From JAJDFU01 sp964595955 (lineage in GTDB: Bacteria > Bacteroidota > Bacteroidia > Chitinophagales > Saprospiraceae), in assembly GCA_964595955.1 (NCBI GenBank), contig CAZQSF010000007.1, forward strand, positions 6,667 to 70,666: a DNA stretch of 64,000 nucleotides, given 5' to 3'. The notes below the pieces were generated by a model. It ran no database searches, was not told the origin of the DNA, and saw only the letters and a program-made list of their open reading frames with translations. Shown here piece after piece: positions 28,872 through 37,426 of the stretch; the first letter of the stretch is position 1, and each line of letters starts with the position of its first letter. Position numbers and translations under genes: made by a program.

Positions 28872-29902
28872 GATACGCGCGAAGATTCTACGGTAAATCC
28901 GGCATCGACATGCCGGCGAATGAGCTCGCGGATCTGCTCCACGCTGAGCCAGTCGTCGTTGGTGCCGGAATTGTAACTGAATCCGGCCTGTACGGGCCGG
29001 GCACCGGTCTTTTCCCGGTATTCTTCCATCGACCAATTGGGCAGCTGAGGCAAAATGGCGTAGTACTTGCCCAGGTCCACTGTAGTGTAGGAGTCCGCCT
29101 CCGTGATCATTTCTTCATGGATCTTCTCGCCGGGCCGGATGCCCACCACCCGATGCTCGCAATGCGGGCAGATGGCCTCCGCTACATCCGTTATGCGATA
29201 GGATGGGATCTTGGGCACGAAGATCTCGCCCCCCCAGGCATGCCCCAACGCATGGACTACCAGGTCCACCCCTTCTTCCAGGGAAATATTGAAGCGCGTC
29301 ATGCGCGGATCGGTAATGGGCAGGACACCCTCCTTTCGCTTGTTCAGAAAGAAGGGAATGACCGAGCCTCGCGAACCCATCACATTGCCGTAGCGCACCA
29401 CGGAGAAGATAAGGTCGCGGGGGCCCTTCATCTTATTGGCCGCAATGAAGAGCTTGTCCGAACACAATTTGGTGGCCCCGTACAAGTTGATGGGGGCGGC
29501 CGCCTTATCGGTAGATAGCGCGACGACCTTTTTGACGCCACAATCCAGGGCAGCTTCCACGACATTTTGTGCGCCCAGCACGTTGGTCTTGATGCATTCA
29601 AAAGGGTTGTACTCGGCGGTAGGCACTTGCTTGAGCGCTGCAGCATGCACGATGATCTCGATCCCTTCGCAGGCGCGGCGGAAGCGATCTCCGTCGCGGA
29701 TATCGCCGATGAAATAGCGCAGTGCCTTGTGTTCGCGAGGCGAAAAGCGCTGTGCCATTTCGAACTGCTTGAGTTCGTCCCGGGAATAGACGACCAGCCG
29801 CCTGAGGTGAGGAAACTGTTGTAAGACCCGCCCCACAAAGGCTTTGCCGAAAGAACCCGTCCCTCCAGTTACCAATACCGACTTCCCGTTCAAATCCATC
29901 AT
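28868..29902 (-). CDS. pseB: UDP-GlcNAc 4,6-dehydratase (inverting)
   Basis: 344 residues (343 if the second Met at 29899 is used). Extended SDR with the NAD site VLVTGGTGSFGKAFV (residues 9-23), TDKAAAPINLYGATKLCSDK holding the Tyr-x3-Lys pair, and the PseB-type Asp/Lys context in LSTDKAA. First step of pseudaminic acid synthesis: UDP-GlcNAc to the 4-keto-6-deoxy-L-arabino sugar. First gene of the operon. It diverges from the flippase; no good -7 box was found on its strand. Confidence 0.93.
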   Translation of the reverse strand: MMDLNGKSVLVTGGTGSFGKAFVGRVLQQFPHLRRLVVYSRDELKQFEMAQRFSPREHKALRYFIGDIRDGDRFRRACEGIEIIVHAAALKQVPTAEYNPFECIKTNVLGAQNVVEAALDCGVKKVVALSTDKAAAPINLYGATKLCSDKLFIAANKMKGPRDLIFSVVRYGNVMGSRGSVIPFFLNKRKEGVLPITDPRMTRFNISLEEGVDLVVHALGHAWGGEIFVPKIPSYRITDVAEAICPHCEHRVVGIRPGEKIHEEMITEADSYTTVDLGKYYAILPQLPNWSMEEYREKTGARPVQAGFSYNSGTNDDWLSVEQIRELIRRHVDAGFTVESSRVS

Positions 29903-29925
29903 GTCCTGGTCTGTGTTTCAATGTG

Positions 29926-29933
29926 TACTTTTG
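29926..29933 (+). promoter_or_regulatory. -7 box of the flippase gene
   Basis: TACTTTTG, exact match to TAnnTTTG, 39 bp before the flippase ATG in the 70-bp gap shared with divergent pseB. No TTG at the expected -33 position. Confidence 0.4.
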
Positions 29934-29972
29934 CCCGGCTGGTATGCAGCGGGCTAATCAGGGCTTCACGCT

Positions 29973-31466
29973 ATGGGCATAATCCAACGACAGGGCATCA
30001 AGCAGACCGTAGTCAACTATGCAGCCGCAGGGATCGGTGCCTTGAGCATTTTGTTTGTGTATCCCCTGGAGGAGGCGCGGTACGGCCTGTTTTTATTTCT
30101 GTACAGTACGGCCAACTTCTTCGTGCCTTTCGCCTCGCTGGGCCTGGGAGCCGTGGCCATCCGCTACTTTCCCTCCTTCCGCGATGCCTCAAGCGGGCAC
30201 CGGGGCTTTCTGGGCTTTCTGCTCAGCCTGGCTTTGGTCTTTTTTTGCCTGTTCGCCCTGCTGGTTCTGTTGTTCAAAGGGGCGCTGCTCAACGCGCTCC
30301 AGGGGCTTCAGTTTCCCAATGCCCAACTGATCGACACCTACCTTCCCGCCATTCTCCTTTTCACTTTTATGCTGTTGCTGTATGGCCTGCTGGCCAATTA
30401 CACCAGCAACTTTCACCGCATCGTGGTGCCGGGTATTTTTAAAAACCTGTGGCCAAAAATAGCACTTCCCGTCCTTATCCTTTTATCCTGGGCCGGTTTT
30501 CTGAGCCTGCAAGCTTACATAGCCGGTCTTTTGATCATGCAGGCGCTCATCGTCGTCGGCATGTTCTGGTACCTGGGGTACCTGGGCGAACTCCGGCTCT
30601 CGCGGCCCCGGCAAATCTGGCGTTCGGGCAAACTGCGCGAAATGGGCCACTACGGCCTGTACGGCATGCTGGGACAGGTGGGCAGCATCTTCGCCTTCCA
30701 GCTGGATCACATCATGATCTCCACCCTGACCAACCTGTCCAATACCGGGATCTACGGTATCGCTCAGTTTATCGGCAATGCCATCGAAATGCCTACGCGC
30801 TCCATTTACGCCATTGCCAGCCCGATTATTGCCAAGGCCTGGGAAGCGGACAACCTGAAGGAGATTGCTCATATCTATAAGCGTTCTTCCATCAATTTGC
30901 TCATCTTCGGACTGTTCGTCTTCGCCCTTCTCCTATTGAACCTGGACGACCTGTTCCGGCTCACCGCCAAATACGAAACCCTGAAGGCGGCCAGTTGGGT
31001 GGTAGTTTTCATCGGGCTGGGCAAATTGGTGGATATGGCCTTCAGCGTGAACGGCCAGATCATTGCCTTTTCGCGCTTTTATCGCTTTAACCTCTACGCT
31101 GTCCTGGGCTTAGGGGTGATCAATGTCGTGCTCAACTACCTGTTCATTCCCCGGCTGGGGATACAAGGCGCAGCGCTGGCGTCCTTTATTGCCATTACGA
31201 GCTTCAACCTGCTGCGGGCTGCTTTTTTGTGGTGGCGCCTGAGGCTGCATCCCTTTTCCGGGCACACTCTGGTGCTGATCGGGCTGGCCGGGCTGGCTGG
31301 CGGGCTGGTATACTGGATCCCCTTCACCGGGCACCCCCTCCTCAACATTGCATTGCGCAGCGGCCTTCTGGCTTTGCTTTTCTTCCCGCCGGTGCTTTAC
31401 TTGCGCTTGTCGCCGGAGGTCAACCAGCTCCTGCTGAATTGGTGGAAAAAGCGAAAAAGCGATTAG
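29973..31466 (+). CDS. Lipopolysaccharide/polysaccharide flippase (Wzx-like, MVF superfamily)
   Basis: 497 residues with about 14 hydrophobic helices (for example ALSILFVYPLEEARYGLFLF and TYLPAILLFTFMLLLYGLLA). Features of the polysaccharide biosynthesis/MATE-like group are ARYGLFLFLYSTANFFVPFASLG near the N-terminus and HIMISTLTNLSNTGIYGIAQFI at the start of the second half. It would move a lipid-linked oligosaccharide from cytoplasm to periplasm, fitting a role for the glycan made by this region. The stop codon lies in the terminal inverted repeat of the next element. Confidence 0.88.
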   Translation: MGIIQRQGIKQTVVNYAAAGIGALSILFVYPLEEARYGLFLFLYSTANFFVPFASLGLGAVAIRYFPSFRDASSGHRGFLGFLLSLALVFFCLFALLVLLFKGALLNALQGLQFPNAQLIDTYLPAILLFTFMLLLYGLLANYTSNFHRIVVPGIFKNLWPKIALPVLILLSWAGFLSLQAYIAGLLIMQALIVVGMFWYLGYLGELRLSRPRQIWRSGKLREMGHYGLYGMLGQVGSIFAFQLDHIMISTLTNLSNTGIYGIAQFIGNAIEMPTRSIYAIASPIIAKAWEADNLKEIAHIYKRSSINLLIFGLFVFALLLLNLDDLFRLTAKYETLKAASWVVVFIGLGKLVDMAFSVNGQIIAFSRFYRFNLYAVLGLGVINVVLNYLFIPRLGIQGAALASFIAITSFNLLRAAFLWWRLRLHPFSGHTLVLIGLAGLAGGLVYWIPFTGHPLLNIALRSGLLALLFFPPVLYLRLSPEVNQLLLNWWKKRKSD

Positions 31467-31628
31467 AAGCCATCTCAAAAATGTTTTTGATGGCGAAAAT
31501 GAGAGATTTTGGTACCAGATGAGGCGCAAAAACGGAGCATAGCCCCAGCTACGTGACGCTTTTTGTAACGAAATCTGGTGCCAAAAGATCCGTTTGCAGG
31601 CCAAAGGATATTATTGAGATGGCTTCTA
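31464..31628. repeat. 165-bp MITE-like element with 15-bp terminal inverted repeats
   Basis: The ends are TAGAAGCCATCTCAA (31464-31478) and its exact reverse complement (31614-31628). An inner pair, TTTTGGTACCAGAT (31507-31520) and ATCTGGTGCCAAAA (31573-31586), has one mismatch, and the centre (CATAGCCCCAGCTACGTG) is partly palindromic. It fills the gap between two convergent stops, starting on the flippase TAG itself. It has no coding capacity. It may be a MITE-like non-autonomous element or a structured bidirectional 3' end; no target duplication is obvious. Confidence 0.7.
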
Positions 31629-31634
31629 GTACGG

Positions 31635-32330
31635 TCAGGGTTTTTCGAAACCCGTAAGCAGCTGGCGATTCGCCAGTTTTCCCTTTTTGTCGTAGGTCTC
31701 GGATTTTACCATGCCCACTCCCTTGGCATACCACTGGGCCTGGGTGAATTCGCGGGTACCCATGGTCTTGGTCTTGAAGTTGGAGGTGATTTTGAGGCAA
31801 TCGAAGGTCCCCGCCGGGGTGGTCACGCTTTCCTGAGCCTCCACTTTTCGTTCGGTGACCTCAAAATTGAACTTCATCAGGCTCACTCCACTCATCGAAG
31901 GAGTAATGGTACTGGAAGCATCGGGCAAGCTCTGCCCTACCTCCATATCGTGCGGGAACTCGAGCGCATCGCCCTCGACGGTCACCTCCATTTCCTGGAA
32001 TGCGCCCGACATGTCGGGCGACAACAGGTCACTCACGTTCATTTGCAGTACGTTCTCCCGGCAAAGAACCTCGAAGGTATTGTCCATGGCTTCTTTACCC
32101 TTCTTGTCGCGCATCTTCATCTGAAAGACAGCCCTCGAGCCCCCATCCGCCAAGGATTCGATTTCCCGGATGTATTGGGTGGAGGAGCCCTCTTCCCGTT
32201 CTTTTTTGTCGTAGTAGGTATAGGTGAGCTTGGTGCCCTCCTCGAATGCCATGAAGGCATCGCAGGTCTGGGCGCCTGAGAACAGGGGAAACCCTATTGC
32301 CAGGAGGAATACAATCAGCTGGAGTTTCAT
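31635..32330 (-). CDS. Secreted TapB/DUF3108-like protein
   Basis: 231 residues with a signal peptide (MKLQLIVFLLAIGFPLFSGA, then QTCDAF). Pattern: CDAFMAFEEGTKLTYTYYDKK, a run of beta strands, then ESVTTPAGTFDCLKITSNF and AQWYAKGVGMVKSETYD. This matches the TapB/DUF3108-like family, a periplasmic or surface beta-barrel-like fold with no established function. Related domains bind lipids or lipoproteins. It stands alone between the 165-bp element and the M28 peptidase, from which it diverges. Confidence 0.75.
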   Translation of the reverse strand: MKLQLIVFLLAIGFPLFSGAQTCDAFMAFEEGTKLTYTYYDKKEREEGSSTQYIREIESLADGGSRAVFQMKMRDKKGKEAMDNTFEVLCRENVLQMNVSDLLSPDMSGAFQEMEVTVEGDALEFPHDMEVGQSLPDASSTITPSMSGVSLMKFNFEVTERKVEAQESVTTPAGTFDCLKITSNFKTKTMGTREFTQAQWYAKGVGMVKSETYDKKGKLANRQLLTGFEKP

Positions 32331-32346
32331 GCGTATCGGTTTTGTG

Positions 32347-32354
32347 CAAGGTTA
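32347..32354 (-). promoter_or_regulatory. Candidate promoter of the TapB-like gene
   Basis: Minus strand TAACCTTG (seven of eight to TAnnTTTG), preceded 21 bp upstream by TTG, and 16 bp before the ATG. The spacing fits the Bacteroidota rule. Confidence 0.4.
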
Positions 32355-32476
32355 CAAAATGAAGGCCAATCCACCCAATGCAAGAGTGCCCTCGGCCTGC
32401 GTCCCGGACAAGGCCGCAACAAACGTATTCGTATCTTGTTAGTCGATTTATCCCTATAATCGATCTCAAAAAGCAC

Positions 32477-34222
32477 ATGAAGCCTATTTACCTTCTCCTT
32501 TTCATACTTTCCTACGGAATCGGACAGGCACAATCTGCCAATATCACACTCACCAAGCCCGAAGTGGATGCCGTTCTGCGAGGCAATTTCGATCCGGAAG
32601 ATTATGCCCCTACCAGCCTCATCGAACATCCCGAGGAGGTCGTAGATTTTCTCCGGCAGAACATATCGGCGGACTCTCTGCGCCGATACCTGGACATCAT
32701 GGGCGGTTTTGGTAGTCGAAATACGGGCTCCGACACGGCCAGCACAACCTTTGGCATAGGCGCGGCCCGGCGCTGGGGCTACCAAAAGTTCGAGGAGTTC
32801 AGCGCAGCCAACGAAAACCGTTTGTTGGTCAGTTATTTGCAGTTCGATCGCTTTGTATGCGGAGCTACCCAGCATCGCAATGTACTGGCCGTATTGCCGG
32901 GGGTAGGCCCCAAAGCCGGGGAGGTCGTCCTGGTGGAAGGTCACCTAGACAGTCGCTGTGCCGACCGGTGTGATACCGACTGCAATGCTGAAGGCATTGA
33001 AGACAATGCGAGCGGCAGCGCTCTGGTTTTGGAACTGGCCCGGGTCATGGCGCCGCTGGCTTTTAATCGCACGCTCGTTTTTTTGCTCACCACAGGCGAA
33101 GAACAAGGGCTGATCGGTGCTGAGGCTTTCGCCGATTACTGCGTTCAGGAAAGCGTAGCGCTTCAGGCCGTATTCAATAACGATATTGTAGGTGGTACCA
33201 TTTGCGGAACCACTGCCTCGCCGCCGGGTTGCCCGGGCTTGAACCACGTGGATAGCATCAACGTGCGAATCTACTCATCCGGCACCACCACGCCCAACAA
33301 ACAGCTGGCTCGATTCACAAGCCTGCAATACCGGGAGATGGCCGCCCCCTTGCTCCCGGTCGCCAACGTCATCAATATCATGACGCCCGAGGACCGCAGC
33401 GGCCGAGGGGGCGATCACATTCCCTTTCGAGAGCGGGGCTTCCCCGCTATACGCTTCACCGCTGCCAACGAGCACGGCGACGGCAACCCCAGTCAGGACG
33501 GCTACGACGACCGACAACACACTGTGGAAGACATCTTGGGCGTGGACACTGACGGCGACCAGGTCATCGACAGCTTTTTCATCGACTTCAATTACCTGGC
33601 GCGCAATACGCTCATCAATGGCAATGCCATCGCCATGGCGGCCGCCGGGCCGGTGGCTCCCTACGACCTGACGGTAGAAGAACTGGGTAACGAGCTGGTT
33701 GTCAGCTTTCAGGATAGTGTGGGGTATGGCAACTATCGCCTCTTTATACGCACCAACGACGGCGACCTCGATATAGATTCCTCCCTTGCACTGAACACCA
33801 CAAGCGATACCCTTCGCCTGCCCGGCGTAGAGGTGTATTATTTCTCAGCCTGTGCCGTAGACTCCAACGGGATCGAAAGCCTCTTCACCGAAGAGCGGCA
33901 GAAGATCGTGTTCACCAGCACCGAAGAGATCCTGATGCAGCAAAGAGGATTTGAGCTGTTGCAAAACCGGCCGAACCCCTTTGATGAGGCCACAACCATA
34001 GGCGTTTACCTTCACGAGCCCCTACCCTACCGCGAGGCTTTCATCGAGGTCAGCGACCTGCAAGGCCGCCGTCTGGCCTGGCTGCCCATCGAGCTGAAGC
34101 CCGGCATCAACGAAGTGCTATACGATTATCAAAGCCACAGCTATCAACCGGGCACCTACGCCTACAGCCTGTGGGTGGACGGCAAGCGGCTGGCCACAAA
34201 ACGAATGATCTATGCCTACTGA
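32477..34222 (+). CDS. M28-family metallopeptidase with T9SS sorting domain
   Basis: 581 residues from the ATG at 32477, which places a signal peptide at the N-terminus (PIYLLLFILSYGIGQAQ). The two-zinc M28 ligands are visible: His in VEGHLDSR (about 155), Asp in GIEDNASGS (about 175), Glu-Glu in LTTGEEQG (about 207-208), Asp in NNDIVG (about 235) and His in GGDHIPF (about 313). A linker with Fn3-like strands leads to a C-terminal T9SS domain (LLQNRPNPFDEATTI, GTYAYSLWVDGKRLATK). Likely an exported aminopeptidase for peptide scavenging. The substrate is not deducible. Confidence 0.92.
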   Translation: MKPIYLLLFILSYGIGQAQSANITLTKPEVDAVLRGNFDPEDYAPTSLIEHPEEVVDFLRQNISADSLRRYLDIMGGFGSRNTGSDTASTTFGIGAARRWGYQKFEEFSAANENRLLVSYLQFDRFVCGATQHRNVLAVLPGVGPKAGEVVLVEGHLDSRCADRCDTDCNAEGIEDNASGSALVLELARVMAPLAFNRTLVFLLTTGEEQGLIGAEAFADYCVQESVALQAVFNNDIVGGTICGTTASPPGCPGLNHVDSINVRIYSSGTTTPNKQLARFTSLQYREMAAPLLPVANVINIMTPEDRSGRGGDHIPFRERGFPAIRFTAANEHGDGNPSQDGYDDRQHTVEDILGVDTDGDQVIDSFFIDFNYLARNTLINGNAIAMAAAGPVAPYDLTVEELGNELVVSFQDSVGYGNYRLFIRTNDGDLDIDSSLALNTTSDTLRLPGVEVYYFSACAVDSNGIESLFTEERQKIVFTSTEEILMQQRGFELLQNRPNPFDEATTIGVYLHEPLPYREAFIEVSDLQGRRLAWLPIELKPGINEVLYDYQSHSYQPGTYAYSLWVDGKRLATKRMIYAY

Positions 34223-34309
34223 GGAAAGCGGGGAGGTGTCGGCCAGGGAACATTTGATCCGCCTTGGAGCAACCCTGTCACAGGTAGCGCCGTTTTCCGA
34301 ATAAAACGC

Positions 34310-35023
34310 ATGAAATCCCTCTCCCTTAGCTGGTTTCTCGGCCTCTTCCTTTTCGGCACGATGCAACCCACCCAGGCACAAGTCCGGCACGATGCCTGGG
34401 ACGCCCTTCTCCAAAAACACGTGGACGATCGCGGAGGAGTGGACTACAAGGGCTTCCTGGCCGATGAGGCCAGACTCGACGCCTACCTCAAAACGCTGAG
34501 CGAAAACCCCGTTCAGCCCTCCTGGCCGAAGGCACAGCAACTGGCCTATTGGATCAATGCTTACAACGCATTCACTGTGAAGCTAATCCTGAATCACTAC
34601 CCGGTCGCAAGCATACGAGACATTCACGACGGCAACCCCTGGGATGTGAGCTGGATCAAGCTGGGTGGGGCCAAATATTCGCTCAATCAGATCGAGCACC
34701 GCATCATACGGCCGCAGTTCAAGGATGCGCGCATTCACTTCGCAGTCAACTGCGCTGCCCGTTCCTGCCCCCCCCTGCTCAACAAGGCCTACAATCCCCT
34801 GGTCCTGGAGAATCAGTTGCAAAACCAAACCCGAAACTTCATCAATCATTCCTCCTACAATAGCCTGGATGAAGAGCCGGCCAAGGTTTCCAAAATCTTC
34901 GAATGGTACGCAGAGGATTTCGGCGACCTGAAAACGTTTTTGAACCGCTACGCCAAGGCGTCTATCCCCGCTGAAGCTGAAATCCGGTTTCGAAACTACG
35001 ATTGGGTCCTGAATACCCAGTAG
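34310..35023 (+). CDS. Secreted DUF547 protein
   Basis: 237 residues with a signal peptide (LSWFLGLFLFGTMQPTQA). The DUF547 core is complete: QQLAYWINAYNAFTVKLIL, IRDIHDGNPWDVSWIKLG, SLNQIEHRIIRP, and the conserved HFAVNCAARSCPPL with paired cysteines. The fold belongs to a cysteine-peptidase-like superfamily, but activity has not been shown. It lies 87 bp after the M28 gene and may be co-transcribed. Its stop codon lies in the loop of an intrinsic terminator. Confidence 0.9.
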   Translation: MKSLSLSWFLGLFLFGTMQPTQAQVRHDAWDALLQKHVDDRGGVDYKGFLADEARLDAYLKTLSENPVQPSWPKAQQLAYWINAYNAFTVKLILNHYPVASIRDIHDGNPWDVSWIKLGGAKYSLNQIEHRIIRPQFKDARIHFAVNCAARSCPPLLNKAYNPLVLENQLQNQTRNFINHSSYNSLDEEPAKVSKIFEWYAEDFGDLKTFLNRYAKASIPAEAEIRFRNYDWVLNTQ

Positions 35024-35045
35024 ACTGACCCAATCGTCTATTTTT
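34998..35045 (+). terminator. Intrinsic terminator overlapping the DUF547 stop
   Basis: Perfect 11-bp stem ACGATTGGGTC (34998-35008) / GACCCAATCGT (35027-35037), 18-nt loop containing the TAG stop, followed by CTATTTTT. The T-run also forms the -7 box of the next gene. Confidence 0.7.
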
Positions 35046-35046
35046 G
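35039..35046 (+). promoter_or_regulatory. -7 box of the rRNA methyltransferase gene
   Basis: TATTTTTG, exact match to TAnnTTTG, 13 bp before the ATG at 35060. It is built from the T-run of the upstream terminator. No TTG at the -33 position. Confidence 0.45.
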
Positions 35047-35059
35047 CCAAAAATCCGGC

Positions 35060-36403
35060 ATGGCTGATTCGATCCCCGGGGGATTCCGGAACCAAATGGA
35101 AGCCCAGCTGGGCCGGGAAAGTGAAGACTTTTTCCGCGCTCTTTCCCGACCCGCTCCCGTAAGTGTACGCTTGCATCCTTTAAAGAAGATTCAACTGGAA
35201 GAAATTTCTGGCGGAGTAAAATGGTATGCCGGCGGAAAGTATTTGACCCATCGCCCGGTTTTTACTCTTGATCCCGCTTTTCACGCGGGGGCCTATTATC
35301 CGCAGGAGGCTTCAAGCATGCTGATTGGGACGGCACTCCAACAGCTCATGCCTTCCGCCCCCTTGCTGGCCCTCGACCTGGCCGCAGCGCCCGGCGGCAA
35401 AAGCACTCTGTTGGCCGAGCTGCTTCCTTCCGGAAGCCTGCTGGTAGCCAATGAGGTCATCCGGACTCGCTATCAGCAGCTTAGATACAATCTCCTGAAG
35501 TGGGGGTACCCACAGGTGATTACCAGCAATCACGACCCCCGTGACTTCCGGGAACTGACGGGCTTCTTCGATCTCCTTCTGCTGGATGCACCCTGCAGCG
35601 GAGAGGGCTTGTTTCGGAAAACCCCGGAGGCTAGGGCCGAATGGTCGCTTGACCAGGTTCGGCATTGCAGCCTTCGCCAGCGGCGGATTTTAGAGGACGC
35701 CCTTCCCCTGCTCAAACCCGGTGGCATTCTTTTGTACAGCACCTGCACGTACAATGCTGAAGAGAACCGGAATCAAGTCGATTGGATGCAAGGGCTCGGC
35801 ATGGCGCTTTGTCCGCTAAGGTTCAAACCGGAATGGGGAATCGCAGATACGGGAAAAGGCTACCAATGCTACCCTCACCGCCTGGCCGGGGAAGGGTTCT
35901 TTCTGGCGGCCCTACGAAAAGGTGACGGACCGTCTTCCCCGACCTACGAAGCCCACGGCCGGTACCAAAGGATGGAGCGCAAGGAGGAGGGTTTGCTAAA
36001 GGCGTGGCTGGATGAACGGATCGAATGGGCCGGATACACCGGCGCGAAAGGGCAATTTTATGCTCTTCCCCGGGCTTGTGCTGCCCCGGCTGAAAACGTG
36101 CTGAGCCGGCTCAGGCGCAGCCAGCCATTGCTCGAATTGGGCCGGCGCAAAGGCAAGCAACTCATCCCAGCCGCCGGCCTGGCGCTGAGCTTATTTGCAT
36201 CGCCGGCTGTTGAGAAGGTAGCCCTATCTCGCAGGGATGCATTGCGATTCCTGAAAAAAGAACTCAATCATTTACCCGAGCCTCATTTGGGCTGGGGGTT
36301 AGCTACTTACGGGGGGTTGGGCCTGGGATGGTTCAAGGGACTGCCAATGCGAATCAACAACTACTACCCTACCGCCTGGCGCATTCGCATGAACCTGGAT
36401 TAG
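35060..36403 (+). CDS. RsmF/NOP2-type rRNA cytosine-C5 methyltransferase
   Basis: 447 residues. SAM-dependent m5C methyltransferase of the RsmB/NSUN family. Motif I is LDLAAAPGGKSTLLAEL, motif IV is LLLDAPCSGEG (Cys about 177), and motif VI is LLYSTCTYNAEENRNQVDWM (catalytic Cys about 228). YPQEASSMLIG precedes the core as in the family. The C-terminal 130 residues resemble the PUA-like tail of RsmF (LGLGWFKGLPMRINNYYP). Probably modifies 16S rRNA; RsmF is the nearest named member, but the exact site cannot be read off. Confidence 0.88.
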   Translation: MADSIPGGFRNQMEAQLGRESEDFFRALSRPAPVSVRLHPLKKIQLEEISGGVKWYAGGKYLTHRPVFTLDPAFHAGAYYPQEASSMLIGTALQQLMPSAPLLALDLAAAPGGKSTLLAELLPSGSLLVANEVIRTRYQQLRYNLLKWGYPQVITSNHDPRDFRELTGFFDLLLLDAPCSGEGLFRKTPEARAEWSLDQVRHCSLRQRRILEDALPLLKPGGILLYSTCTYNAEENRNQVDWMQGLGMALCPLRFKPEWGIADTGKGYQCYPHRLAGEGFFLAALRKGDGPSSPTYEAHGRYQRMERKEEGLLKAWLDERIEWAGYTGAKGQFYALPRACAAPAENVLSRLRRSQPLLELGRRKGKQLIPAAGLALSLFASPAVEKVALSRRDALRFLKKELNHLPEPHLGWGLATYGGLGLGWFKGLPMRINNYYPTAWRIRMNLD

Positions 36404-37080
36404 GCCAACTTGTTGATATCGCGCACCAGAATTCGGCCCCGATTGAAATAAATCAGATCCGATTTGCGCAATTCGTTGAGTACCAGGGTAACGGTCTGGC
36501 GCGAAGTGCAGGTGATATTGGCGATATCCTGGTGGGTCAGACTGTGCTTGAGCAACATTTCGTAGCCCACCCGACGCCCTCGCTGTTCAATGGCATCTTT
36601 AATGAATTCGATTATGCGGGCCCGCGCGTCTTTGAAAATAACGGCTTCCAGTTTGGTTTCCGCTTTCAGCAAGCGGTTGCCCAGGGTGTTCATGACCAGC
36701 GTGCAGAGGTCGAAATTCTCCTGCATCAGGGCTTTCAGTTCCAAGACCGGGATCGCATAAACCTGAACGCCTTCCTTGAGAGCCTGGGCGAAGTCCTTGC
36801 GGTGCGTCTCGCCGATGAGGCTCAACTCCCCAAACATGGATTTGGGGTAAATCAACCGCTTAATAACCTCCTTCCCTTCTTGGTTGTGTTTGCTGATTTT
36901 CACGGTCCCTTTCTGCAAAAAATACACGGCAGTGGCGGCATCCCCCTCCTGATAAATACTGTGGTATTTAGGTCGGGAAAGAAATTCCATACTGCTCGCC
37001 AGCCTTGCCTTTTCATCGTTGGAAAGGCAATCGAAAAGGGAAAAATCATCGAGGAATGTCGTGTTGATCTTGGCTACCAT
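36400..37080 (-). CDS. Crp/Fnr-family transcriptional regulator
   Basis: 226 residues. A cyclic-nucleotide-binding-type beta roll covers about residues 15-130 (YHSIYQEGDAATAVYFLQKG, SMFGELSLIGE). A long dimer helix follows, then a Crp-type winged HTH at about 150-215 (LTHQDIANITCTSRQTVTLV). There is no Fnr-like cysteine cluster at the N-terminus, so oxygen sensing by an iron-sulfur cluster is unlikely. The arginine that binds cAMP phosphate in E. coli Crp is not evident, so the ligand is uncertain. The stop overlaps the methyltransferase stop by 4 bp. Confidence 0.9.
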   Translation of the reverse strand: MVAKINTTFLDDFSLFDCLSNDEKARLASSMEFLSRPKYHSIYQEGDAATAVYFLQKGTVKISKHNQEGKEVIKRLIYPKSMFGELSLIGETHRKDFAQALKEGVQVYAIPVLELKALMQENFDLCTLVMNTLGNRLLKAETKLEAVIFKDARARIIEFIKDAIEQRGRRVGYEMLLKHSLTHQDIANITCTSRQTVTLVLNELRKSDLIYFNRGRILVRDINKLA

Positions 37081-37426
37081 AATTCCAGTAATTCATAATC
37101 TTTAGTACGCAGCCAACTAAACCCTTGGCGTGTTGGTGGTGTCTTTCGGTACGGTCCTGCGTTGTTCTTTCGGTCGTACCGTTTATTTCATCCTCCTGGG
37201 CCACATGCTCACACCCAGGCATCAAACACTCAGGTGACCGAACGTCAGCGGGCAAGCAAAAAAGGGCATTTGGTTTTTCGGGCAAGGGGATTGGCGGTGG
37301 TTCCGATTTGGCGGCTGGAGATCAGCCCCCAATTTTCCCCTGTGCGTGTATAAGGAAGACACGGAAAAGCAGTCCGGCACCCATGCCGGGGAAAAAAAAT
37401 TTTGAGATCGACAGGATGAAAAAGTG
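37081..37426. other. 346-bp intergenic region without a convincing gene
   Basis: Lies between the Crp/Fnr start and the DUF4249 stop, both minus strand. Two small hairpins were seen: CGGTACG/CGTACCG (37147-37181) and CCGGCA/TGCCGG (37374-37389). The second is bordered by an A-run on the wrong side for a terminator on either strand. Short frames here have no recognisable protein features. It must hold the Crp/Fnr promoter, but no TAnnTTTG box was found. Confidence 0.6.

Noticed and set aside
37374..37389. CCGGCA/TGCCGG hairpin behind DUF4249 considered as a terminator
   Set aside because: The homopolymer run is on the wrong side for either strand: the T-run would precede, not follow, the stem for the minus-strand transcript.
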